Below are positions 1-8,778 of a stretch of DNA of 16,506 nucleotides, piece after piece. Positions within the stretch are counted from its first letter, which is position 1; every line of letters begins with the position of its first letter. The position numbers and the translations under genes are program-made. The DNA comes from Zygnema cylindricum (Eukaryota; Streptophyta; Zygnematophyceae; Zygnematales; Zygnemataceae). The notes beneath the pieces were generated by a model. That model ran no database searches. It was given only the letters and a program-made list of their open reading frames with translations, and had not been told where the DNA came from. The DNA is taken from contig JBBHKE010002009.1 of assembly GCA_037447655.1 (NCBI GenBank), forward strand, positions 106,110 to 122,615, in the 5' to 3' direction.

Positions 1-510
1 ATGAGCTTTTGGCGGTCTTTGGAGATAGCCTCACGCCATGCCACGTGGCGCCACATTATTGGATACTGGAGAAGATGGGAGGAAGAACCATGGCTCCCGA
101 TTTGACAAGCGTCACCTTGAAAGCCATGTTGTACAATGGCCGTACAATAAGTACATCGGCCACATCACCTTTTTGTACTATACAGTGTTCCTATTGGACT
201 AGGGTTTAGCAGTAGGTAGATGTGAGTAGGCAGACCAAGACTTAGTGAAATTTAGGTACCTCTCTATGAGAGCTTGTAACTATAAAGGTCATCTTTGACC
301 AGCAATAGCTTATTGCTAAAGGGAGCAAATTCAGTGATCCTTTTTGGGTTCGGCTCAGGGGAGTCGGGTCCTCACAAGGTTGAGGGTGGTAAAAATACTT
401 GTGTGCCAAGGTGGCACTTATTCATTGGGAAAGAGGAAGGGGCATACATTATCTTAAAGGCTTTATATAGGCTACCCATTTTGTGGGTCAATGGAGACCA
501 AAGAATTGCA
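1..510 (+). repeat. 5' LTR, truncated by window edge
   Basis: This matches 5270-5779 base for base at about 92-93% identity (roughly 35-40 differences counted by eye). The shared similarity stops after ...AATTGCA at 510, giving the CA-3' end expected of an LTR. It probably contains only R and U5, because a TATA-like stretch sits upstream of the equivalent point in the 3' copy. A 66-codon open frame at 9-209 recurs in the other LTR but resembles no protein and is taken as non-coding. It includes a telomere-like TAGGGTTT at 200-207. Confidence 0.93.
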
Positions 511-524
511 GGGTATGGGCCCAC
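511..524 (+). other. Degenerate primer binding site (initiator tRNA-Met type)
   Basis: GGGTATGGGCCCAC directly follows the end of the 5' LTR. Copia elements in plants usually carry TGGTATCAGAGC here, complementary to the 3' end of initiator tRNA-Met. The GGTAT core and a few later bases match and the rest has drifted. Position supports the call more than sequence does. Confidence 0.55.
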
Positions 525-616
525 GCTGTAGGGTGACCATATTTGATGGACCAGGCTTTCTTTATTGGAAAATAATGATGGAGGGGGAACTCTTTGAGAA
601 GTACCCGTAGGGCATA

Positions 617-1680
617 GTGTTCGGACAAATTCGATGCCCACCTCCACTGGGGTTTGGAGAAACACGTTTTTCTGGCACCTCCACCACTACGGCCGCTAGA
701 ACATCTACCACCATCACCGATGATGGCGAGGAAGGGGAGGAAATTGTCATGGAAGGAGAAAAGGGAGGAGTCGCATCTCGAGGGACTCCATCGTCAAGGA
801 CGATACCGGCAGCAGTACCACCAGCAATGGCGATTGAGAGTTAGACTAAACGGTTAGAGTATGAAAAGTGGAACCATAAGGAAAAGATTGTTAAGCTCTT
901 AATTCCCAAAAGTGTAGTGAAGGGCATTGCCATTCCCCTTACGCTTGTCGGATATTCCTCTCAGATTTAGGTATCACCAGTTAACAAATATAAGAGTGGA
1001 TCCTTGCAGCAGCAACTTGTGGCAGAAAATAAAATTGCAGCCTATACTTATAAAGGAGGAACTATGAATGATTGTTGCAATGATTTAAGAGCATTATTTG
1101 AAGAACTAGAGAGTGCAGGTAACTCATGGTCTGAGAGACAAAGAGTAAATACATTGATGATGAAACTACCTGAAGAGTATGAGAATATCATTAACCGATT
1201 GCAAGATATAGGTGATAGCAATTGGAATTGGGATGATACAGTGGGGATGATTTTAGTAAAAGGGAGGACCATAGAACTTAGGAGAGGAAGTCCGAGTGTG
1301 CAGGCATTGATTGTAGGATCAAATTGGCGGAAGCGTGATGAGGAAAAAGGAAAGGATCCCTATCGAAATTTTGGAGGAAGAGGACAAGGAGGTGGCGGAT
1401 TTGATCGACAGGAGAGAGGAGCACCTCGAGGTGGACTGTGTCACTTCTTCAAGAAACCGGTACCTTTTATGGCAAATTGTGTCAAACTTGCAGATCTTCG
1501 ACTGAAAGATGGACAAAGACCCTCAAGGGATAGAGGAAAGAAAAAGGTTTTTCTGACTCAGGTTCATGACAAGGAAGAAGATAAATTGACCAAACTGGAA
1601 GAAGAGCTCGAGGAGCTTCTCCTTAATCCAAAAACCACTGAGAAGCATGCCGACATTCCACAGAGACAGAAGTGTGCTTT
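617..1680 (+). pseudogene. gag: copia gag remnant (nucleocapsid/capsid)
   Basis: One frame runs from about 617 to the protease, interrupted by TAG stops at 842-844 and 968-970; the longest open part starts at 1004. The segment with LPEEYENIINRL and the following residues resembles the copia gag domain (UBN2 type), which packages the RNA into virus-like particles. A Gly/Arg-rich stretch at about 1365-1435 leads to a zinc-knuckle position at 1439-1480. There the expected CX2CX3GHX4C has kept the first and last Cys, but the second Cys is Phe and the His is Pro, so it should not bind zinc. The first ~75 codons (617-841) look unlike usual gag and may be spurious or badly eroded. The true start is unclear. 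Confidence 0.82.
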
Positions 1681-1998
1681 CGGAGGTAAAAGGGACCCAC
1701 CTGAGGATGGTTGGATCATAGACTCAAGGTCCTCAATGCATATGTGCAAAGATAAGAGGTGGTTCACTAAATTGAGGAAAACTCCAACTGCTGAGATAGA
1801 GTACGGAGATGATAGAGTAGAAACCACAAGTCTTGTTGGATGTGTTGATTTAAAGGTTCTAGTTGATGAAAAGGCCTCAATTGCAACACTCTCACATGTA
1901 CTTTACATTCCACAACTTAGCAAGAACCTAGTATCTACAACTGTCCTAAATGAAAAGGAGTTTGAAATAGGAACTAGTATGGAATCTTCACAACAAGT
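1681..1998 (+). pseudogene. pol: copia aspartic protease remnant, active site mutated
   Basis: This continues the gag frame. The segment GWIIDSRSSMHMC (about 1709-1747) is the copia protease active-site block, which normally reads DSGA; here codon 1727-1729 is AGG, giving DSR. The catalytic Asp at 1721-1723 is retained, but replacement of the invariant Gly would abolish activity. Downstream, HVLYIPQLSKNLVS (about 1897-1936) is the well-conserved end of the protease/linker. The reading frame is lost near 1998 and the open frame stops at 2021-2023. In a live element this enzyme would release mature Gag and Pol products from the polyprotein. Confidence 0.85.
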
Positions 1999-3360
1999 TT
2001 TGATGATGAGGCTTATTTCATAGCAGAAAAGGGTAGACAAAGAATGTTTATAATTGTACTTTATAATGAAAAGAGTGTTGTCTACTCGTGTGGAAGTGAT
2101 TTGATGTTTTGGCAAAAGAGGTTGGGGCATGTGCATCTAGATAGATTAAAGAAAATGAAAAAAAAAGGAATATAGGATGGAATTATTTTTGGGGATGAAG
2201 AGACCTCGGATGATTGTAGTGGATGTGCTCAAGGGATTTTCCATAGACTTCCATTTCCAAAGGTATCCACATTTAGAAGAGAGAAAATATTGGATATGAT
2301 TCATAATGACGTTTGGGGACCTGCTAGGTATGCTTCACATGGGGGGAAAAGATTGATGCTAACCATCACAGATGATTTGTCTAGATATACTAAGGTATAC
2401 TTTCTCAAACATAAGTTAGAGGTATTAAGATGTTTCAAAGAATATAAAGTATGGCGTGAAAAACTACATGAAACCTCAATAAAAGAGATAAGAAGTGATA
2501 ATGGGAAAGAATACACCTCAAGGGAATTTGAAGAATTTCTTAAAAAGGAAGGAATTCATCATGAGAAAATTGTTCTTTATAATCCGGAACAAAATGGAGT
2601 AGCAGAAAGAGTGAATACAACTATATGGGATATGTCTAAAAGTATGCTAACTGATAAGAGAATAAAATTGCGGTTTTGGGCTGAGTCTATAAACTACGCT
2701 AACTTCATCAAAAATAAAGTTTTAACTTCAGCAAATAAAGAGGAAACTCTTTATAAGAGATGGACAAGAAGAAAACCAGATTTGTCTAGCTTGAGAGTGT
2801 TCGGAAGTCAAGTCTACAGTTTAGATTCCGATAAAACAAAATGGAAGTTAAAGGGAAGAGGTAAACCAGGATTTCTTGTAGGTTATGATGAGAGCACAAA
2901 ATGATACCTGGTTTATGATTTGAAAAAGAGAGATATAATTTTGGTAAATGACATAGTGGTGATGAATGGAGGAAAGTCCATTGATTCATTCAAGTATAAT
3001 AAGGAAGTCAAAATTCGATTTGTACCGGATCAGTTTTTTGACTTTGACTTTGAAGATAAGGAAAGGAAAAATCTTCAAATTTATCGAAGGAGTCGGAGGA
3101 AAGAACAACATCAAAAACAACGCCCCAATACGAAGTGGAAACTGATGAGGCACTTGATGAGATACCATAATTGGAAGATAGGGGAGTTGAAAATCTTCCT
3201 AAACAAAATCCAAGGATGCCTTCCATACCGACGACAAATTTTGAAAGGGGAAAAAGAAGTAGCAAACGACTTCAAAAAAGACAATAATCAACTTACAAAG
3301 ATGTCTCACCTAGATGAACCTCATACATTCTTAGAGGCCATAAACACCCCAAAATTAGCC
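1999..3360 (+). pseudogene. pol: copia integrase remnant with intact DDE triad
   Basis: After a +1 shift near 1998 the coding moves to another frame. The GAG-pre-integrase/zinc segment has WQKRLGH at about 2110-2130, where the usual WHxRLGH has lost its first His, and CSGC at 2215-2226. A TAG at 2173-2175 interrupts it. The rve catalytic core follows, with Asp at 2308-2310 (HNDVWGP), Asp at 2497-2499 (RSDNGKEY) and Glu at 2605-2607 (GVAERVN). The last two are 35 residues apart, the classic D,D-35-E spacing. A TGA at 2902-2904 cuts the C-terminal domain, after which the same frame continues (YLVYDLKKRD). The variable linker at about 3070-3300 is frame-scrambled. The family inserts the cDNA copy into chromosomes. 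Confidence 0.92.
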
Positions 3361-3362
3361 GG

Positions 3363-4330
3363 TGGATAATTGCCATAAATGAGGAAATGTCTTCCATCAT
3401 GGAAGCCAATACATGGGAGTTGGTAGATTGTCCACCAAACCGAAAACCGATTGGATGTAAGTGGATTTTTAAGCTTAAACTAAACCCAAATAATACTATC
3501 GAAAGATACAAGGCTAGGTTGGTTGCTAAAGGTTATACTCAGAAAGAATGAATAAACTATGAAAAATCCTTTGCATATGTAGTCAGATTTCCTTCTGTCA
3601 AAATCCTCTTACTTTTAAATTTAGCGGCAGTAGAGGATATAGAAATACACCAGATGGATATTAAAATCGCCTTCTTACACGGAGAGTTGGAAGAAGGAAT
3701 TTACAAGAGACAACCGGAAGGATCCGTGGAAAAGGGGAAGAAAACAAGGTATGCAAACTGATAAAATCACTCTATAGGCTTAAGCAAACCTTGCAACAGT
3801 GGAATATAAAGTTGGACAAATTTCTGAATTTACCAGCATACCATACATTTATTTGAGGATGAAAATAGAGTGATATAATTGATATGTATGTGGATGATTT
3901 GTTAGTCTTAAGCAAGTTGGATAAGATTAACACACTAAAACAGGATCTTACAAGCCGTTTTGACATGAAATATCTCGGCAAAGCAAAGTACATTTTGGGA
4001 ATTCAGATGGAGAGAGATAGAGGGAATAGAACCATAAGCCTCACTCAAAAAGAAGCTATCGGTAACATGCTATAAAAATTTAAGATGGAGAAACAAAATG
4101 GATGTACAACTCCCATGGATTTAAAAAAAGTGTTTAAGGGGAGTGAAGAGGGAGGAATATTGATCATTAATGATGAGATAGATGAGGAAGAAATAAGATT
4201 TATAGATAACATCCCTTATCGGCAAATTGTATGCAGTTTAATTTATTTTATGAATTGTACCCGGCCGGATATAGTTGCAGCTCTAGGGGTCCTCACCAAG
4301 AGTTTAAATGATCCCAGAAAAAGGGTCTAA
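3363..4330 (+). pseudogene. pol: copia reverse transcriptase remnant (RVT_2)
   Basis: The entry block (ANTWELV, about 3405-3425) and KWIFKLK, then YKARLVAKGYTQ, are canonical copia RT. A TGA at 3549-3551 breaks it. The first catalytic Asp lies in HQMDIKIAFLHGEL (Asp at 3657-3659). The frame shifts at about 3735-3748 to SLYRLKQ, with several stops at 3850-3880. The catalytic box YVDD is intact at 3887-3898. It continues with KYILGIQMERD, a TAA at 4073-4075, and the connection block YRQIVCSLIYFMNCTRPDI (about 4218-4275). The final stop at 4328-4330 sits where the conserved segment leading into RNase H should begin. Confidence 0.93.
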
Positions 4331-4344
4331 ATGAAACCAAAAAG

Positions 4345-4934
4345 TGGGAATGGGAAGCAGCCAAAGGGGTGATGAGGTAGTTGGTGGGGACAAGGGAATT
4401 TTGGTTGCATTTAGGAGGGGAGCACACTACCATCACTACTAGGAGTGATGCCAGTTATGGAGTTTTGCCTTTAAGGCGGTGTACGACTGGATATTTGTTG
4501 CAAATAGGATCTGGTGCATGCTATTAGAGTAGCAAGCAACAAAAAGTAGTTTTTCTGTCCACTATGGAGGTTCAGTACATGGCTTTTATGCTGCCACCAA
4601 AGAATTAACGTGGGTGAAATCTCTTCTTGAAGAACTTGTGTTCATGAAGTCTAGAACTTATAATGTTTTTTGTGATAATCAAGCTGCTATCTCTATTGCG
4701 GCTAATCCGAAACATCACTTCAAAGCTCAGCATATGGATATTAGACTAAGCTTTCTCAAAGAAAAGGTTGAAAATAAAATCATTACACTGGTTCATAAAA
4801 CTGATAAAAAAATGATTATGGTCATGATGACAAAACCAGTGCATTCCCCTAAGTTGATTTATTGCAAAGAATACTGTGGATTGAAATTGAAAAGTGATTA
4901 TAAATTAAGGGGAGTGTTGAAAAGAGGTAATTAA
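4345..4934 (+). pseudogene. pol: copia RNase H remnant
   Basis: Coding resumes in a third frame after 4345 and carries TAG stops at 4378-4380 and 4525-4527; the latter replaces a position usually Trp. RSDASYG (Asp at 4447-4449) is the first RNase H acidic site. STMEVQYMA (about 4558-4584) corresponds to the usual STAEAEY block and supplies the Glu. Another shift near 4570-4614 leads to the last open part, with DNQAAI (Asp at 4674-4676) and a HMDIRLSFLKEKV segment. The final codons run about 20 bases into the 3' LTR. In a live element this domain degrades RNA in the RNA-DNA hybrid. Confidence 0.9.
4902..4914 (+). other. Polypurine tract
   Basis: AAATTAAGGGGAG lies immediately before the TGTTGA that opens the 3' LTR. 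This is the expected place and composition for the plus-strand primer of an LTR retrotransposon. Confidence 0.8.
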
Positions 4935-5779
4935 TTGTTTTTTTCTCTATTTTAGTTAGACTCTAAAGAGAGAGAAAGAGGATCAAAGACATGTGGCAGA
5001 CTGAAGTAGAGGGCATTCTACCAAAATGTTGCCCTAGCTCGGATTTCTAACTGGGTCTTGAGGAGTCCGTACAACCTCTCGCCTTATCCATTAAGTCATT
5101 AAAGAAACGATACACCCATCAGGTCTGATAAATACATAAACAATGACGCGACGGCTAATTCACCCCAAACTGACAACGTCGCGCATGTGAAACAATTCAT
5201 GCACGGACACGAATGCGAACCGTGTAAATATATTTGATCGGACGGTCGTCGTCGCAGTCGCCACCCGAAATGAGCTTTTGGCGGTCTTTGGAGATAGCCT
5301 CACGCCATGCCACGTGGCGCCACATTATTGGATACCAGAGAAGATGGGAGGAAGAACCATGGCTCCCGATTTGACAAACGTCACCTTGAAAGCCATGTTG
5401 TACAATGGCCGTACAATAAGTACATCGGCCACATCACCTTTTTGTACTATACAGTGTTCCTATTGGACTAGGGTTTAGTAGTAGGTAGCTGTGAGTATGC
5501 ACACCAAGACTTAGTGAAATTGAGGTACCTATCTCTATGAGAGCTTGTAACTATAACGGTCATCTTTGACCAACCATAACTTACTGCTCGCGGAGCAAAT
5601 TCAGTGATTCTTTTTGTGCTCGGCTCAAGGTAGTCCGGTCCTCACAGGGGTGATTGTGGTCAAAATACTTGTGTGCAGGGTGGCACTTATTCATTGGGAA
5701 AGAGGAAAGGGCATACATTATCGTAGAGGCTTTACATAGGCTGCCCATTCTGTGGGTCAATGGAGACCACAAAATTGCA
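4915..5779 (+). repeat. 3' LTR, 865 bp, complete
   Basis: It begins TGTTGAAAAG right after the polypurine tract and ends AATTGCA, giving the TG...CA ends of an LTR. The right boundary is where similarity to 1-510 stops. A TATA-like TAAATATATTT at about 5226-5236 is a candidate U3 promoter, placing R near 5265. The proximal half is nearly identical to the 5' copy, whereas the last ~245 bases are clearly more diverged. Confidence 0.93.
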
Positions 5780-7041
5780 TAACAAGAGAGGGGGGTTCTT
5801 TTGCTTTAGGGCCAAAAGTGGCAAGGTAAGCTACATTGTCACGTTCAACATTTTTTATGGGGACTCACCCTTAATCCTTTTAAAACGGGTTCAATGTATT
5901 TCATGTGTAGGGCAACCACAAGGTTTTAGAATATCTTTGTTTATAGTTGGGATTAAAGGGTTAACTTAAGCGTGTGGCCAAATGGCGGTATAAAAGTAGT
6001 TATATCCCTTACGGAACAAAAGAGACGACTTCCCCCGTGGTAACTTTATGTTTGTGACATCTTATACAAGCACACGCGAACTGGGTGATTCAATTATACC
6101 TCTCTTGCAATCAAGCGAAAGTTTTGTTGCACAAAACTGTGGCATATTGTTATATTCATATACTATTTAAAAGATGTTTTATCGTTGGTCCTTAGAGTTG
6201 TCAAGGCGCCTCTAACCAACCAGCAAGGGAATCCGTTATTGCAAGAGATGATTAAGCATTTCTTAAAGTCGATTGAGCAACCGGTGGTTCCTTGGAAGGA
6301 GTCAAACCTGTGGCTTTGTCTTTGTGGAGAGTTCTGCTCAATTTGGGGCTCCAACCGTCAAAGGTTTCAAATTTGAAAGAAAATTATATAGTTGGATAAA
6401 ACATTGTCAAATCCACAACATAAGCTAATCAGCACAAACCATTCGTAGGCTAATGGATTGACCAAGCTGACCGAATGTTGCGTCTAGACTGTTAAGAGAA
6501 CTCTACAAAAATTGTCTTTAAATGAAGATGCGAGGGATTCGGATCAATAGGTGAGGTTTAGGAGTCATAAATCTCTTTACCGTGAAAGCCTCTATTTAAT
6601 GTTGTTCAACGAGAACTTTATATCCATGGATTTGTCTCCCCCCAAGCCCCCCTAAGCCACAACCCCCCAAAGCCCCCCTAAGCCACAATGTTGCTCGAGA
6701 TGGACAACGTAGAAACCGTGGAGGGACACAAAATTGCTCGAGCATAGGTTTTTCATCAAGAGACCTTAATAGACATGAATAATTTCAATTTGCTCAAGAC
6801 AAAGATTGGGTTTGGTATTTCTAATGGAGAAGCGACTCTTATGTTCCCCGGTAGAGGTGTTTCCAACCCAAGGACTTCGTCTATTGGATACATCATAATA
6901 TTAATTAATTAATACAGAAGATTATTAATTAATAGTGAACTTTGGATTTTTTTGTTGGCCATATAAATTTGAAGGAGTTTCTCTAAAATGAGTTTTGCCT
7001 TTAAAGGGGGACAATGACAAGAGGGTTAAAAATGTTATTTT
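5780..7041. other. Intergenic stretch without recognisable gene
   Basis: Small open frames exist (for example 6185-6376 on +), but none has a recognisable motif and all are of a size expected by chance. Visible items are a TATA-like TATAAAA at 5989-5995, a short C-rich tandem repeat at 6638-6688, two TTGCTCGAG motifs near 6690 and 6735, and an AT-rich ATTAATTAATTAAT palindrome near 6900. It may be old, unrecognisable transposon sequence, but nothing here proves that. Confidence 0.5.
6638..6688. repeat. Two-copy C-rich tandem repeat, ~25 bp
   Basis: CCCCCCAAGCCCCCCTAAGC plus CACAA is followed at once by a second copy that has one extra A (25 and 26 bp). On the opposite strand this gives four or more runs of G. 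Confidence 0.85.
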
Positions 7042-7276
7042 GGAAACCTTCAGTCCTCTCTACATCTCGTTGCTATACTGCCATGTTGCGCTAAGTCTGA
7101 CATCGCAGCTGGAAACCTGTAATCCTCTCTATACTTTGTTGTTATGCTGCCATGTTGCGCTGCTCTAATGTCGCAGCTGCGCTGGTAGAACACCGCAGTC
7201 ATAGCAGCTTGAGTAAACAGCTGCGCTGCTCTAAACATTACAGCTGCGTTGGTAGAGCACCGCAGCCATAGCAGTT
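7042..7276. repeat. GC-rich tandem repeats, period 67-69 bp
   Basis: GGAAACC...GCAGCT at 7042-7110 repeats at 7111-7178, both containing CTGCCATGTTGCGCT. Overlapping this, CAGCTGCGCTGGTAGAACAC at 7174 recurs, diverged, at 7241 (CAGCTGCGTTGGTAGAGCAC), with both continuing into CGCAGYCATAGCAG. The two registers overlap, so the block arose by at least two rounds of duplication. It is locally rich in CAGCTG and GC compared with its AT-rich surroundings. No coding function is visible. Confidence 0.8.
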
Positions 7277-7965
7277 CGTATGAAAGCTAAATTGTCGTAG
7301 GAAGGATTTAGTGTTTATGTAACTCCAAAGGGAGTACACACACTTGGTACACCTCAGGCACATGTGTCGGTATGTGGGGGTAGTCAAGGTTGGTTGATCT
7401 GGACGACGAAGTACGCAGTCATTTGGTGACTTGATTTACACGTGGAGGTTCATCTTCAGTGGGAACGAATGCGTGGACGGCGGACGGAGTTTGCCGTCAT
7501 TTTTGAAAGTGAAATATTGAAGTGCGTCGTCATTTCGGTGAAAGAACTTTTGCTGTACACTTTAGCGGAGGCTAGAGTTAAAGATTGATGTAAATAGTTT
7601 GTACGGCAGACGGCGAAGGTTTGGTTTGGTAAAGATATAGTGTACCGGTCGACCACGGTAATTGTTGTACGGTTTAGACCAGCTGTAGGCTCACTTATAT
7701 ATGTAGGACTTAGAATATTTTGGAAGTAAGGATTTTCTTTGTATGAAAAAAACTGCGAAGTAGTTTTTGGGTTTTTGAATTATAAGATCATTGTGATCTT
7801 TTGGCAGAATTGTGTGAAATTTTGCATGTGTTTTTTTTGGTGTATTTTCTTCATTGTGGCAAATTTGCAGACCTAGTGTGTGTATGATTTTCTTGGAGCT
7901 TCATTGTGAAGTTGGTCATGTGTGGGTATTCGTGAGAGTTTCCTCTTTGTACTTTGATTGTGATT
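7277..7965 (+). other. Leader / possible LTR remnant before second gag
   Basis: This stretch has no gene. A TATATAT at 7696-7702 lies about 270 bases before the gag ATG and could be its promoter. A perfect dyad AAGATCA-TTG-TGATCTT sits at 7784-7800. The position suggests a 5' LTR plus untranslated leader of the second element. However, no matching right LTR occurs in the window and I cannot find a convincing primer binding site, so LTR borders are not called. Confidence 0.4.
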
Positions 7966-8778
7966 ATGGCAACTGCTGCTGTTGCTGCTGCTTCTTCTTC
8001 TTCAGGTGCACCAGCTGCCTCAAATCCATAGGTCATGGGCCCGCCCTCACGGAACTTGGTGTTTAATGGGGAAAAATATATGCATTGGGCTGATTTGACT
8101 AAATCTTACCTTAAGCAAGTAAAGTTGAATGATGTGGTCTCTTGTGCTCTTTTGGATACGGACCTAGATTTTGAAAAGAAAAATGAAGATGCTTTACATG
8201 TTCTCAAGTTTATTTTGTCGGAAGACTTAAACATGACGTATATCTGTATCACTACGGTAGCTGAATTATGGAAGAGTTTGAGAGAATCTCATGTCATAGC
8301 TACTAAGCAGAATGAGGTTATAACTGCTGAAAAAATTTGGGATAATAAATATACCGGGGGTGATATGAAATCATACTGTAGTGGTTTTAAACTTTTGTTG
8401 TCGGAAAATGCATGCTCCGGTGGGAATTTTCCTCCTTATCATCAAGCAATGATTTTAATGAGAGGGCTTCCTACTGAATATAAAGGAGCCTTAGAATAAT
8501 TAAAGAGGTTAGAGAAGAGTAAATGGAATATAGCCGTAGCTGAAGCTTACATTCTAGAGGAAGAGGGAAATAACATAACATTGAATGGAGGACATTCAGT
8601 AGTAGCTTACAATGCTCAGACATTTAGGCCGGCTAGATTTTCAGGAAAGAAAGAGACGTCAGGCCAGATTCCCAAAGGTATGATTGAATACCACAGTGAA
8701 GAAGTTGTGGCCTTGAGATACGTAGACTTATTGGTTTTGATGGCCCGAACGCGAATTCCGCGTAGTTATGTTATATAA
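7966..8778 (+). pseudogene. gag: Second copia-like gag, isolated and stop-interrupted
   Basis: A single frame runs about 270 codons from ATG 7966, with a TAG at 8029-8031 and a TAA at 8497-8499 but no frameshift. It starts with an Ala/Ser-rich tail (MATAAVAAASSSSG). Next comes FNGEKYMHWADLTKSYLKQV, which resembles the DUF4219 start of plant copia gag, then a UBN2-like body with an AELWKSL block, LMRGLPTEYKGALE and a heptad-like AEAYILEEE. No zinc knuckle, protease or other pol segment follows; the frame ends where the satellite array begins. If translation started at Met 8035, the first stop would be avoided and a 154-residue protein made. It is unlike the gag at 617-1680, so it marks a second element. 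A domesticated gag gene is a less likely alternative. Confidence 0.75.

Larger units (their letters stand above)
1..5779 (+). mobile_element. Degenerate Ty1/copia LTR retrotransposon
   Basis: The sequence at 1-510 recurs at 5270-5779, and between the copies lie gag, protease, integrase, reverse transcriptase and RNase H remnants in the Ty1/copia order (integrase before RT). A primer-binding-site-like stretch follows the left LTR and a purine tract precedes the right LTR. The first ~355 bases of the 5' LTR lie outside the window, so the left target-site duplication cannot be read. In-frame stops occur at about 842, 968, 2173, 2902, 3549, 4073, 4378 and 4525. The frame also changes near 1998, 3350-3362, 3735-3748, 3850-3884, 4330-4345 and 4570-4614. 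The element is therefore dead as an autonomous unit. The clade within copia is not resolved. Confidence 0.95.

Noticed and set aside
9-209. 66-residue open frame, repeated at 5278-5478
   Set aside because: It lies inside the LTRs and is repeated only because the LTR is. It has no recognisable domain.
6185-6376. 63-residue frame with HFLKSIEQPVVPWKES
   Set aside because: It is short, overlaps an equally long minus-strand frame, and has no recognisable motif or supporting context.
7241-7276. tRNA-like GTTGGTAGAGCACC ... GTTCGTATG
   Set aside because: The D-arm and T-arm look-alikes are only about 27 bases apart with no anticodon arm or acceptor stem. They sit in a tandem repeat whose other unit lacks the match.
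7277-7965. Formal 5' LTR call for the second gag element
   Set aside because: No second LTR copy is in the window, TG/CA borders are ambiguous, and no convincing primer binding site was found.
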